Notes: a model not told the origin generated them from the letters alone. Positions 1 to 8,280 are shown, counted from the first letter of the stretch. The stretch: DNA of 32,547 nucleotides from Verrucomicrobiota bacterium (GCA_022703965.1 JAKJHH010000020.1:1-32547), one strand, 5' to 3'. Numbers and translations: made by a program.

Positions 1-300
1 GCCTATCGTTTTATTGCCGAGAATTTTACGGTTGACTTGAGCATCCGCGACATCGCCGCGACTACGGGACTCAAGGAGGTTCAGTTTCGCCGGATATTCC
101 AGAGGGAAACCGGTTTCGGGCCTAGCGCTTACATTCATCGATTGAGACTGCTCCATTCGGTGCGCCTGCTTTTGCGATATCCCTATAAGCTTGAACGTAT
201 TGCTTCTGAGTCGGGCTTTAATTCCGTGACCTACTTCTGTTCTTCTTTTCTGAGCTTTTTCAAAATGAGCCCCGAAAAGTTCCGCCGCCAGTATCGATGA
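1..300 (+). CDS. AraC-family transcriptional regulator, C-terminal part (5' truncated by window edge)
   Basis: The frame is open from base 1 and stops with TGA at 298-300, so the gene begins outside the window; the TTG at 37 is only an internal codon. The visible 99 residues are the AraC/XylS DNA-binding domain. A first helix-turn-helix (SIRDIAATTGLKEVQFRRIF) is followed by a second (KLERIASESGFNSVTYFCSS), and the chain ends with the typical SPEKFRRQYR tail. Family members are DNA-binding activators or repressors, often sensing sugars through an N-terminal domain that is not visible here. Its target is unknown. The next gene, the topoisomerase subunit, starts 130 nt downstream in the same direction but is functionally unrelated. 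Confidence 0.9.
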   Translation, partial: AYRFIAENFTVDLSIRDIAATTGLKEVQFRRIFQRETGFGPSAYIHRLRLLHSVRLLLRYPYKLERIASESGFNSVTYFCSSFLSFFKMSPEKFRRQYR

Positions 301-430
301 ACGGGATGATTCCCTGTAAAATGAGGCTGGATAGACTCGAAGAGACTATATTAAGGGTTGAAAAATTGTCATTAAGGGGTATTGTTCAGACTATATATTT
401 AAACAAATCCCTTTCAGATAAAATACCGTT

Positions 431-2638
431 ATGTCAGACAAAGAGAAAAAAAAGAGGAAGCCTGCTCAAGAGCAGGAACCCGTTGAAAACACTGAAGTCA
501 CTGTGCCGGAACAGGATGCCGGAGAGGATGATTCCGTCCCTACCGCCGCCGGAATAAGCAGTAAAGACGCAAATAGTTTCCTTCGTAAGATGATGGATGT
601 CAACTTCCTGGAATATGCGTCCTATGTTATCAAGGAGCGCGCGATTCCGGATGTCGACGACGGCATGAAGCCGGTTCAGAGACGTATTCTCTGGTCGCTT
701 TACGAGATGGACGACGGCAAATTCCACAAGGTCGCCAACGTCATCGGTCATACGATGAAGTACCATCCTCACGGAGACGCTTCGATTGGAGATGCTCTCG
801 TGGTGGTCGCGAATAAGGAATATTTCATCGACAAACAGGGAAACTTCGGTAATATCTTCACAGGCGACGAGGCATCCGCTGCACGTTATATCGAGTGCCG
901 TCTCACAAACCTCGCCCGCGAAGTTCTATTCAACAACAGCATAACGGAATTCACCGATTCATACGACGGAAGAAACAAGGAACCGATTGTACTGCCCTCG
1001 AAGATTCCGACTCTTCTCATGGGAGGAGCGGATGGAATCGCGGTTGGTATGTCCACAAAGATACTGCCGCACAACTTTAACGAACTTCTTCAGGCGCAGA
1101 TTGCCATTCTTAAAGGCGAGCAGTTCAGAGTTTATCCAGACTTCCTTCAGGGCGGACTCATGGACGTGTCAAAGTATGAGGACGGCAACGGCAAGATTAC
1201 TTTGCGCGCTAAAATCGACATAGAAGGACGCCGTCTCCTCATCCGCGAAGTTCCTGCGACAACGACAACGGAAAACCTGATTAAAAGTATCGAAGAAGCC
1301 GCGAATAAGAGCAAGATAAAGATTGCCTCGATAAGCGACTTTACCACAGATAAAGTTGAAATCGAAATCCTGCCGATGAAGGGCTATGATCCTGAAAAAG
1401 CGATGAAGGCTCTTTATGCTTATACGGACTGTTCTGTCAACGTTACTCTGAATATGATGGTGATCTGCGACGGCAAACCTGTCCAGATGACGGTCAGTGA
1501 AATCCTCAGACGCAACACAGACAAGCTGCTGGAATATCTGAAACGCGAGCTGGAACTCAAGCTTGCCGATCTAGACAACAAATTCCATGAAAAGACTCTG
1601 GCTCAGATATTCATCGAAAACAGAATATATAAGCGCATTGAGAAGTGCAAAGTTTACGATCTCGTACTTTCAGAAGTACGCAAGGGGCTCGAAGAGTTCC
1701 GCCACATGCTCAGACGCGATATCGTGGACGAGGACATCGAAAGACTTCTCAACTTGCAGATCCGCAGAATTTCACTCTTCGACATCAACAAGAACCGTCA
1801 GGAAATCGACGATATCCTGAAGATGATGGACGAAGTTCAGAAGAACCTCAAGCACCTTAAGAAGTTCGCCATAAAATATCTTTCGGCTCTGCTCGATAAG
1901 TATGGCGAACAGTTCCAGCGCAGAACCGTTATTGAAACCTTCGAAAAGATCGATATGAGCGCCGTAGCTCTCAATAACATCAGGGTAGGCTGGGACAAGA
2001 AAAACTGTTACATCGGACGCTCGGTCAAGAGCGATGATTACGTTACATGCAATGAATACGATCATCTTCTTTGCGTTGAGCGCAAAGGCGATTACAAGAT
2101 CATCAACATTCCCGACAAGATTTTCATTGACCGTCTTTATGAATTCCGCAAGTACGACAAAAGCACCGAGTTCGGTATCGTCTACAGTGAAACGAAGACA
2201 GGCAAGCTTTTCTTCAAGCGTTGCGTAATTGATAAGTTTATTTGCAAGAATCCTAAGGTCTTTGAGCTTAATATGTCCCTTGCTCCTCTGCGTTCACCGA
2301 AGGCCAGAGGCCAGATGATATCATCCAAAAAGCTTGTAAAACTCACATTCCTGCGCTATCTGAGCGAAGAAGGTGAGGAGGGCGCTGCGGCTCCGGCTGG
2401 CGATGATGTCAATAACCCGGGGACATCGGCTGACATCGACAATGACTATGATTTCTCGGATATTTCTGAAGAAGACAACGAACAGCCGAGTCTCGGAATC
2501 CCCGGAATAGAGGGAGAAGAAGAAGGAGTTGAGGGAGAAGCAGGCAGGAGAAAACGTCGTGCAAGACTCGCTAAACCCGCATCCTCCGATGATTCAGATG
2601 ACAATATCGGCGGCGAACAGCTCGAACTGGGATTCTGA
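431..2638 (+). CDS. parC: DNA topoisomerase IV subunit A-like (ParC/GyrA family)
   Basis: 735 residues. This is the DNA breakage-reunion subunit of a type IIA topoisomerase, acting on chromosomal DNA with an ATPase partner (ParE/GyrB) not present in this window. An unusual charged leader of about 45 residues precedes the winged-helix core. YHPHGD is at 111-116, and the active-site tyrosine is Y153 in AARYIECRLT, preceded by R152. A coiled tower region (about 370-480) and a shortened C-terminal blade domain (about 500-650) follow. No GyrA-box is seen, which favours ParC-type over gyrase. The last 80 residues are acidic, broken by a basic RRKRRAR patch. The position after HPHGD is Ala117 where many GyrA/ParC proteins have the quinolone-contact Ser. 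No good Shine-Dalgarno precedes the ATG. The M20 hydrolase gene follows after 3 nt. Confidence 0.9.
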   Translation: MSDKEKKKRKPAQEQEPVENTEVTVPEQDAGEDDSVPTAAGISSKDANSFLRKMMDVNFLEYASYVIKERAIPDVDDGMKPVQRRILWSLYEMDDGKFHKVANVIGHTMKYHPHGDASIGDALVVVANKEYFIDKQGNFGNIFTGDEASAARYIECRLTNLAREVLFNNSITEFTDSYDGRNKEPIVLPSKIPTLLMGGADGIAVGMSTKILPHNFNELLQAQIAILKGEQFRVYPDFLQGGLMDVSKYEDGNGKITLRAKIDIEGRRLLIREVPATTTTENLIKSIEEAANKSKIKIASISDFTTDKVEIEILPMKGYDPEKAMKALYAYTDCSVNVTLNMMVICDGKPVQMTVSEILRRNTDKLLEYLKRELELKLADLDNKFHEKTLAQIFIENRIYKRIEKCKVYDLVLSEVRKGLEEFRHMLRRDIVDEDIERLLNLQIRRISLFDINKNRQEIDDILKMMDEVQKNLKHLKKFAIKYLSALLDKYGEQFQRRTVIETFEKIDMSAVALNNIRVGWDKKNCYIGRSVKSDDYVTCNEYDHLLCVERKGDYKIINIPDKIFIDRLYEFRKYDKSTEFGIVYSETKTGKLFFKRCVIDKFICKNPKVFELNMSLAPLRSPKARGQMISSKKLVKLTFLRYLSEEGEEGAAAPAGDDVNNPGTSADIDNDYDFSDISEEDNEQPSLGIPGIEGEEEGVEGEAGRRKRRARLAKPASSDDSDDNIGGEQLELGF

Positions 2639-2641
2639 TTT

Positions 2642-3784
2642 ATGGATAGATTTTTTCAGGAAATGGAAGACTCAATACAGAGGCATTCGCCCGAAATCAG
2701 GGAGATTGCTTCGCTGCTTTTCAATAATCCTGAAACAGGTCTCAAGGAATTCAAGGCATTTGAAGCTCAGACAGAATTCCTCAGTAAAAACGGCTTCAGA
2801 CTTGAGGCTCCTTATGGAAGTCTCAAGACGGCCTATAAAGCTTCGTTCGGAAACGGTTCTCCGGTCTTCTGCATAATGTCGGAGTACGACGCTTTGCCGG
2901 AAATAGGACACGCCTGCGGACATCATCTCATCTGTTCCAGCGCTCTTGCGTCAGGACTTGCCCTCAAGGAAATTATGGAGAAACATTCCATACCCGGAAC
3001 AATCGTTGTCATGGGCACGCCAGGCGAGGAAGGTTATGCGGGCAAAGTAATCATGATAAAAGAAGGCGCTTTCAAGGGGATAGACGCGGCGATTATAAGT
3101 CATCCTTTTGACAAGACTATAACTGATCCGGGATGCCTTTCAGTATCGCGTTTTCTGGCTAAATTCCACGGAAAGGCATCACATGCGGCGATGGCTCCGG
3201 AAGAGGGCATAAACGCGCTTGACTCCGTGATTCAGCTTTTTAACTCAGTTTCCGCCTGGAGACAGCAGCTTCCTGAAAGTTCGCGCATCCATGGAATAAT
3301 CACTCACGGAGGCACTGCCCCGAACATTATTCCGGAATATGCCGAGGCGTTTTTCTATATACGTGCCGACAACATGAAAACTCATCTTGAGATGGAAAAG
3401 CGTTTTGCTGAAATTGCTTCAGCCGCCGCCTTGTCAAGCGGAGCAAGACTTGAACTCGAAAGGCTTTCCGCCTATAAGTCGTCGGTTTACTGCAAGGCTC
3501 TGAATGAGGAATTCCTTATCAGCGCCGCCAAAGCCGGCCTTGCGCCTGAAAGACACAGTAAGGGCGGACGCGGCTCCAGTGATTTCGGGGATGTTTCACA
3601 TGTTATTCCGGCGGCTAATTTCCACTTCGACATCACCGGCAAAGCCTGTCCGCTTCACTCCTTGGAGTTCAAGGAATTTGCTTCGACGGAGGCTGCATTC
3701 GGAACTACAATGAAGATGGCTCTTGCGATGGCCTCAATCGGCCTGCGTTTCTTTACGGACGAGTCTTTCCGTAAGCAACTATGA
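2642..3784 (+). CDS. M20-family metallohydrolase (amidohydrolase/aminoacylase-like)
   Basis: 380 residues, cytoplasmic, no signal peptide. M20D-type enzymes hydrolyse amide bonds of N-acyl amino acids, indole-amino acid conjugates or p-aminobenzoyl-glutamate using two metal ions. Visible motifs are GHACGHH at 89-95 (metal-ligand region), TPGEE at 126-130 (catalytic Glu and metal ligand), SHP at 153-155, and a dimerisation or lid segment around 175-290 with HGGTAPNIIPEYAE. The N-terminal NNPETGLKEFKA stretch is also typical of the family. It begins 3 nt after the topoisomerase stop, so it is probably translated from the same mRNA; no functional link is apparent. An inverted repeat follows immediately. 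The substrate cannot be assigned from sequence alone. Confidence 0.85.
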   Translation: MDRFFQEMEDSIQRHSPEIREIASLLFNNPETGLKEFKAFEAQTEFLSKNGFRLEAPYGSLKTAYKASFGNGSPVFCIMSEYDALPEIGHACGHHLICSSALASGLALKEIMEKHSIPGTIVVMGTPGEEGYAGKVIMIKEGAFKGIDAAIISHPFDKTITDPGCLSVSRFLAKFHGKASHAAMAPEEGINALDSVIQLFNSVSAWRQQLPESSRIHGIITHGGTAPNIIPEYAEAFFYIRADNMKTHLEMEKRFAEIASAAALSSGARLELERLSAYKSSVYCKALNEEFLISAAKAGLAPERHSKGGRGSSDFGDVSHVIPAANFHFDITGKACPLHSLEFKEFASTEAAFGTTMKMALAMASIGLRFFTDESFRKQL

Positions 3785-3822
3785 ATTCAGCCGTATTGCG
3801 GCAGAGCCGCAATACGGAATTC
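3783..3822. terminator. Shared hairpin between convergent M20 and ThuA genes
   Basis: A perfect 11-bp stem CCGTATTGCGG (3791-3801) and CCGCAATACGG (3807-3817) has a 5-nt loop and is extended by outer GAATTC copies at 3783-3788 and 3817-3822. It fills the 42-nt gap between two converging stop codons, which suits a bidirectional 3' end. No T-tract follows on either strand, so Rho-independent termination is uncertain. Confidence 0.6.
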
Positions 3823-3826
3823 ACAT

Positions 3827-4594
3827 TCAGTCTTTGATGATTCCAGCCTTGCCGAAGGCGAAATCTTTTGTGGAGAGCTTTTCGAGCGCTTCCGGTCTGT
3901 GAGTTTTCGGGTAGGGAGTCGATATGACAGGCTTTGCCCAGCGGATAGCATTGGCAAGAACTTTCTGCACATTTTCGTTGTAATAGGTCGGGAAGCTTTC
4001 ATGTCCTGGACGGAAGTAGAAGAGCTTGCCGTTTCCGCGCTGAAGCGTGAAGCCGCTGCGGAAAACTTCTCCGCCCTCGAACCACGATATCATGAGAACC
4101 TGCGCGTCATTCGCGATCATGAATGGTTCTCCGTACATTTCCTCATAGGGAAGCTCAAAGTACTCCGGCAGATTGTATGTGATGGGATGTGCTGGATTCG
4201 TCACCCAGATGCGTTCTTTGTCGCCGGATTCGCGCCAGTGAAGTTTTCCGCTTGTGCCGTTGAGCTGTCTGAAAACCTTTGCCATGTGTGCCGAGTGAAG
4301 CGCAATGATTCCCATGCCTTCCCAGACTCTTGTCAGGACTCTCTGGACTACTTCATCGGCGACCTTGTCATGAGCGGCATGTCCCCACCAGAGAAGGACA
4401 TCGGTATTGTCTAAGACTTCCTGCGTGAGTCCGTGTTCGGGTTCATCAAGTGTTGCTGTGCGGATTTCCAGGTCTGAGGCTGCTAGTGCTTTAGCAAGCA
4501 TGCCGTGGATTCCTTCGGGATAAAGTTTTTTGACTTCAGGATTGTGTTTTTCGTGAATGAATTCATTCCATATTGTAACGCGTATTTTACTCAT
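3827..4594 (-). CDS. ThuA-like protein (trehalose-utilisation domain, type 1 glutamine amidotransferase fold)
   Basis: 255 residues, cytoplasmic. Starts at ATG 4594 with an AAGGAG Shine-Dalgarno upstream. The family signature is visible: an N-terminal VTIWNEF strand, DVLLWWGHAAHD at about 65-76, IIALHSAHMAKVF after it, a WVTNPAHPITYNLPEYF segment, and the C-terminal GKLFYFRPGHESFPTYY. ThuA proteins take part in sugar catabolism, classically with ThuB dehydrogenases in keto-disaccharide metabolism; their exact chemistry is often unclear. It is the last gene of a four-gene operon, 18 nt after the Gfo/Idh/MocA gene, which supports a role with that oxidoreductase. Confidence 0.85.
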   Translation of the reverse strand: MSKIRVTIWNEFIHEKHNPEVKKLYPEGIHGMLAKALAASDLEIRTATLDEPEHGLTQEVLDNTDVLLWWGHAAHDKVADEVVQRVLTRVWEGMGIIALHSAHMAKVFRQLNGTSGKLHWRESGDKERIWVTNPAHPITYNLPEYFELPYEEMYGEPFMIANDAQVLMISWFEGGEVFRSGFTLQRGNGKLFYFRPGHESFPTYYNENVQKVLANAIRWAKPVISTPYPKTHRPEALEKLSTKDFAFGKAGIIKD

Positions 4595-4612
4595 AGTATC
4601 TGATCTCCTTTT

Positions 4613-5596
4613 TTAGAGTTTAACGACTTTATGTTTTTCTGCGGCTTCAATCATTTTCAGCGAAACTTCGGCGGATTTGAAGCCGTCGAGAAGCGAGCAG
4701 CCCGGCTTTGTTCCGTCCTTGATTGTGGCGATGAAATTAGCCATCTGTCCTTTATGAGCGCCGCCCTCAGTCTTGGTAAATATCTCAGTATGTTCGCCGG
4801 GACGGTAGACATCGACTTTTTCGCCGTTCTCGAAAATAGCGCAGGCTTTATCTCCGTAGAGTTCGACCTTATCGTAGCCGACGCCGTAACGTTGCCAGCT
4901 GCATTCAATGCTGCATATGACTCCGTTTTTGTAGCGGAGAGTTCCTGCGACGAAGTCGACGGGAAGCGGCTGGCTCGCATCGAACATGAGGCTTTCGGCG
5001 CTGACTGATTCGGCATCCCCGAAATACCAGTTGAGCTGATCGAACATATGAGTCATCATGTCTAGCGTGACTCCTCCGCTGCGTCCGAAATCGGAGAAGA
5101 ATTCGCCCCATTGTCTTGTGTAGGCAGGATGGGACAGCGCGACTTTCGCCATGCGGATTCTGCCGAGTTCGCCGGATTCGACAAGCTGCTTGAGCTTCTT
5201 ATAGCCAGCTATATAGCGGCGATGATGTCCGACAGTTATGACTGCACCGGCCTTTTCGGCCTTCTTGAGGAGCTCTTCGCCGTCCTTGAGTTCTCTGACC
5301 AGAGCCTTTTCGCAGAAGATGTATTTCTTGCCTGCGTTGAGGAGTTCGGTAAGCGTATCATAATGCTGATCGCTGTAGTTGCAGACAAGAACCGCATCGA
5401 CCGCCTTGTCATTGGCGACTTCTGCCAGAGAAGAACAGATTTTCTTCATCTTGTAACGCTCGGCGAATTCCTTTGCGACTTTTTCCACGGGATCGTAAAC
5501 GCTGTAGAGTTCGCAATCCGCGCTGAAATGATCTCTTAGTGTTGACGTATGGGCATTTGCCATGCGTCCGGCTCCGACTACTGCTATTTTAATCAT
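4613..5596 (-). CDS. Gfo/Idh/MocA-family NAD(P)-dependent oxidoreductase
   Basis: 327 residues, cytoplasmic. An N-terminal Rossmann fold with VGAGRMANAH (7-16) is followed by an alpha/beta sugar-binding domain. The family's catalytic EKP motif reads EKA here (E96, K97), keeping the lysine, and GHHRRYIAGYKKLKQL marks the start of the C-terminal domain. Family members oxidise or reduce sugar or inositol carbons with NAD(P). An AAGGAG Shine-Dalgarno precedes ATG 5596. Third gene of the operon, 12 nt downstream of the TIM-barrel gene and 18 nt upstream of ThuA. Its company suggests oxidation of a sugar to a keto-sugar; the actual substrate is unknown. Confidence 0.88.
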   Translation of the reverse strand: MIKIAVVGAGRMANAHTSTLRDHFSADCELYSVYDPVEKVAKEFAERYKMKKICSSLAEVANDKAVDAVLVCNYSDQHYDTLTELLNAGKKYIFCEKALVRELKDGEELLKKAEKAGAVITVGHHRRYIAGYKKLKQLVESGELGRIRMAKVALSHPAYTRQWGEFFSDFGRSGGVTLDMMTHMFDQLNWYFGDAESVSAESLMFDASQPLPVDFVAGTLRYKNGVICSIECSWQRYGVGYDKVELYGDKACAIFENGEKVDVYRPGEHTEIFTKTEGGAHKGQMANFIATIKDGTKPGCSLLDGFKSAEVSLKMIEAAEKHKVVKL

Positions 5597-5608
5597 TGTT
5601 TCTGCTCC

Positions 5609-6370
5609 TTATTTTGCAAAATGTTTTGAAAGATATTCAAAGCTTGTTTTGAACGATTCGAAGGGATCTTTGCAGTTGCCGTCGTGCTCGACGACAAAAA
5701 CTTTGACTCCGGCTTTTTCCGCGGCGGGGATGAGTTGAGCCCATTCCAGATTGCCTTCACCAAGCGGCATCATGGCGGAGCCTCCGTCCAGAATTCCTGC
5801 GTCCTTGAGGTGAATTACTTCCATGCGCTTTTCTGATTTGCGTATCCACGAAAGCGGATTGGCTCCTCCGTTCTGAATCCAGAAAGTGTCGATTTCAGCT
5901 TCGATGTCCGGCGCGTTATCGTAAATGATGTCGAGCATTGTCTTGCCGTTGAAATGTCTTAATTCGATAGCGTGATTGTGATAGGCAAGTTTAACGCCGT
6001 ACTTCTTCATTTTCAGAGCTGCCGTGTTTATTTCCAGAGCAAGTTTAATGCAGCTTTCTTCATTCTCCGGCATGCTGTGAGGATAAGGATATGCCGTATG
6101 GAAGCATTTCAGGCTTGCGAGACGTTCGGCGACAGCTTCAGGCTCGGCGATGATTTTTGCCGCCTGATCGTGCGATGTCGGCGCTTTCAGACCTTCGTTC
6201 ACCAGAATTTCAGCAAGACGTTTTGCCGTCATTGCAGGAATCGACGAACTGAGCTGGACTGCTTCATAGCCGATTTTTCTTATCGTAGCGAGAGTTTTTA
6301 TGAAATCGTCTTCGGTCTTAATCTGATCTCTGAAGCTGTAAAGCTGTGCTGCTATCTGTGACTTCTTCAT
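5609..6370 (-). CDS. Sugar phosphate isomerase/epimerase (xylose-isomerase-like TIM barrel)
   Basis: 253 residues, the usual length for an AP endonuclease 2/xylose-isomerase-like TIM barrel. Visible strand and metal-binding motifs are YEAVQLSS near the N-terminus, KLAYHNHAIELRHF, AEIDTFWIQNGGAN, RMEVIHLKDAG and VFVVEHDGN, which carry the His, Glu and Asp ligands expected for a divalent metal. Such enzymes isomerise or epimerise keto-sugars or inosose derivatives. ATG 6370 is preceded by AAGGATT. It lies 11 nt after the fucose-isomerase-like gene and 12 nt before the oxidoreductase gene, inside one operon. The order isomerase, epimerase, dehydrogenase, ThuA suggests a pathway for one unusual sugar. 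Confidence 0.85.
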   Translation of the reverse strand: MKKSQIAAQLYSFRDQIKTEDDFIKTLATIRKIGYEAVQLSSSIPAMTAKRLAEILVNEGLKAPTSHDQAAKIIAEPEAVAERLASLKCFHTAYPYPHSMPENEESCIKLALEINTAALKMKKYGVKLAYHNHAIELRHFNGKTMLDIIYDNAPDIEAEIDTFWIQNGGANPLSWIRKSEKRMEVIHLKDAGILDGGSAMMPLGEGNLEWAQLIPAAEKAGVKVFVVEHDGNCKDPFESFKTSFEYLSKHFAK

Positions 6371-6381
6371 GGTGGAATCCT

Positions 6382-7734
6382 TTATTCGATTATGAGCGTT
6401 TCTATTTTCATTTCCTTACAGAAGGCAATGAGTTCGTCCTTGATATCTCCGTAGACAATTGAGTAATGATGCTCAAGACCTTCGTTGATGATTGTGCCGA
6501 TAAGCTTTTCCACGGAGCCGTCGAATCTGATGTTCAGAGGATTGCCGCGTATGAATTTATCGGTGTCGAGGGCGTTTCCGGCGGCTATGAGCATACGATA
6601 GCCTTCCTTGGTTTCGTTGAACTGGATAAGCGTGACGCGTCCGGCTTTGAGCGAGAAGTCATTTGTGACGCCTTTTTTGTCGCCTCCGTCCACACGTCCA
6701 TGCTTGCGCAGAACTGTCTCGTCGAACTTGCGGCAGAGCGAGGCAGGAGCAGCTCCGCAGTGCCATACAACTGCCGTGTTTTCCTTGTAGTCAAAGGAGA
6801 TCAGATCCATGAAGACCGGAATTGAGTCGGGGAGGAACTGTTTTTGAATCTGCATTGCGAACGCGCCGGGAATATCTCCCTCGCAACTTGACGGGATTCC
6901 TGCGTTATTGAGCATTCCGATAACCGCGCAGGGAGCGATTCCGTAGATGTCTGAAAACTCCGGCCAGCAGCGGATCGCTAAACCGTCGAACTTATACTTG
7001 TCCGCGATCTTCAGGAAGGCCTGATAAAGATTTCCGGCCAGTTTCAGTTCCTCATCGCTGACTGCGCAAGTTCCGCAGGAATTCTTTTTCAGAGCCGCAA
7101 GACCTTCGGCGGAGGCTTCCGGAGAAAGTTTCTTTGCTTCATTAAAGACTTCTGCAAGGTCAAGGACTTCAACAGTTGTTCCGGCGAAAGCGCGGAGTTT
7201 CATCTCGTCGAAATTGGATGTGTAGAAGCCGGGGACGCGTCCGCCGATGAGTCCGAGCTTTGTATTCTTCAGTCCTTTTACAGCTTTGAAAACTTTAAGT
7301 ACGGATTCGACTTTTTCAGCCGCTTCATCAGCCTTTCCCCAGGCGAAATAATACTTGAGTCCGAGTTTTTTGAGGACGTGAGCCGCCATGTTGGAGCCGC
7401 AGAAAGAGTTCTGCGACCATATGCCGCCTTCTTCCGGACTTTCAGGATTGGCGAAGAGTATCACAGGCACTTTGATTCTGCTTGCGACCGCCGGAATTAT
7501 TGCGCCAAGAGGAAAGGATGCAAAGTGCATTATGACGATATCCACATTGCTGCTGTTGAACTTCTCGCAAAGACTTATCGCGTCGTCTTCCGTTGTCGTG
7601 AGTTCCTTGTCGCATACAAGTTCAATCGGGAGCTTGCTCAGGCTTTTTACCGCGCTGTCCATGATCCCCTTGATTTTCGGGGTTTTCCAGCTTGCCTTTG
7701 TCAGTCCCATATATCCTGCAATCAGTTTTTTCAT
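6382..7734 (-). CDS. L-fucose/L-arabinose isomerase-family protein
   Basis: 450 residues from ATG 7734, which has GGAG 6 nt upstream; the TTG one codon earlier is less likely. The protein shows the two-domain layout of L-fucose/L-arabinose isomerase relatives. The N-terminal Rossmann-like part includes VDIVIMHFASFPLGAIIP. The C-terminal part has CWPEFSDIYGIAPC, then SSCEGDIPGAFAMQ, where the Glu is the expected metal ligand and base, and ends with EHHYSIVYGD carrying the His region. Family enzymes interconvert aldoses and ketoses with Mn2+. It is first in its operon and divergent from the AraC gene at 8357, which is its likely regulator. Substrate not predictable; full catalytic competence not verified. 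Confidence 0.8.
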   Translation of the reverse strand: MKKLIAGYMGLTKASWKTPKIKGIMDSAVKSLSKLPIELVCDKELTTTEDDAISLCEKFNSSNVDIVIMHFASFPLGAIIPAVASRIKVPVILFANPESPEEGGIWSQNSFCGSNMAAHVLKKLGLKYYFAWGKADEAAEKVESVLKVFKAVKGLKNTKLGLIGGRVPGFYTSNFDEMKLRAFAGTTVEVLDLAEVFNEAKKLSPEASAEGLAALKKNSCGTCAVSDEELKLAGNLYQAFLKIADKYKFDGLAIRCWPEFSDIYGIAPCAVIGMLNNAGIPSSCEGDIPGAFAMQIQKQFLPDSIPVFMDLISFDYKENTAVVWHCGAAPASLCRKFDETVLRKHGRVDGGDKKGVTNDFSLKAGRVTLIQFNETKEGYRMLIAAGNALDTDKFIRGNPLNIRFDGSVEKLIGTIINEGLEHHYSIVYGDIKDELIAFCKEMKIETLIIE

Positions 7735-7893
7735 CAAATGCTCCGTATCTTTTGTTATCCGGACTTGTTTTCCTGTCCGTTTTTGATTATATATAAATCA
7801 TACAACAGGTTTATCTGCCTGATAATGTATAAAGCAGACAGCTTTTTATATTTTACGAACATTGGAGAAGCTTTCATGGAAGGGATTTTTAAC

Positions 7894-7918
7894 CACGAAG
7901 TGCACTAAGAACACGAAA
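7894..7918 (-). repeat. CTTCGTG-type 9-nt periodic array, island A left
   Basis: Read on the plus strand, CACGAAG, CACTAAG and CACGAAA start at 7894, 7903 and 7912, an exact 9-nt period. It matches the array at 15092-15116, which lies on the other strand. It is followed by AAATGCAGGAAG, also shared with island B. Confidence 0.75.
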
Positions 7919-7989
7919 AAATGCAGGAAGTAGTATTTTATAATTAAAGACAGAGGTCTGAATGTTCTTTAATTAATAGTGAACTGAAA

Positions 7990-8088
7990 ACGGGTAGCGA
8001 CGGCAGTCCCTTGCCGTTGAATCCTTAGACGCTAAACGTCGGAAGCAATGGGAAGAGAAGCCGTCAAGGGACTGACGGCACTACCCGT
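7990..8088. mobile_element. REPIN-like element A (two inverted REP units)
   Basis: The element begins ACGGGTAG and ends CTACCCGT. Left REP: GTAG (7994-7997), stem CGACGGCA (7998-8005), loop GTCCCT, stem TGCCGTTG (8012-8019, one G-T wobble). Right REP, inverted: GCCGTCA (8060-8066), loop AGGGAC, TGACGGC (8073-8079), A, then CTAC (8081-8084). GTAG at the foot of an imperfect hairpin is the hallmark of REP sequences moved by RAYT (Y1/IS200-like) transposases, and paired inverted REPs are REPINs. No RAYT gene is in this window. Copies B and C share the same design. Confidence 0.82.
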
Positions 8089-8148
8089 AAAATGTCCCTC
8101 AAAAACGGGGAAATCTTGTCAAAAAAACTAGAAGTTGACGGATAGTAG
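8089..8148. repeat. Conserved right flank of REPIN A
   Basis: About 60 nt directly after the REPIN, including AAATGTCCCTCAAAAA, CTTGTCAAAAAAACTA and GTTGACGGATAGTA, recur after REPIN C (18741-18800) and, interrupted by about 70 extra nt, beside REPIN B. The repeated unit is therefore larger than the REPIN. Confidence 0.75.
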
Positions 8149-8164
8149 TACGAAGGACACGAAA
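8149..8164 (-). repeat. Two-unit CTTCGTG-type motif, island A centre
   Basis: TACGAAG at 8149 and CACGAAA at 8158 are spaced exactly 9 nt, on the minus strand sense of the CTTCGTG motif. The first unit is also present at the equivalent place in island B (CTTCGTA, 14798-14804). Confidence 0.6.
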
Positions 8165-8216
8165 AAATACAGGAATTAGTTAGATGGGACGCTCTTGTCA
8201 AGCGCTCACTCTTTTG

Positions 8217-8249
8217 ATGGACAGAATGGACGCTATGGGCATTGTGAAC
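8217..8249 (-). repeat. ATGGAC/GTCCAT 9-nt periodic array, island A
   Basis: ATGGAC at 8217, ATGGAC at 8226, ATGGGC at 8235 and GTGAAC at 8244 keep an exact 9-nt period while decaying. The preceding CTTTTG and the unit order match the minus strand of island B around 14729-14740, so the two arrays descend from one repeat. Confidence 0.75.
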
Positions 8250-8280
8250 ACGAAAAATCAAATAGTCTGGCGGTCTTATT

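Noticed and set aside
301-430. Possible small RNA or tRNA before parC
   Set aside because: No cloverleaf, terminator or conserved structure is visible; it is most simply a promoter and leader region.
3899-4414. 171-residue open frame opposite the ThuA-like gene
   Set aside because: Antisense shadow of a recognised gene with no family features.
5111-5539. 142-residue open frame opposite the Gfo/Idh/MocA gene
   Set aside because: Antisense shadow with codon composition of the opposite strand and no ribosome binding site.
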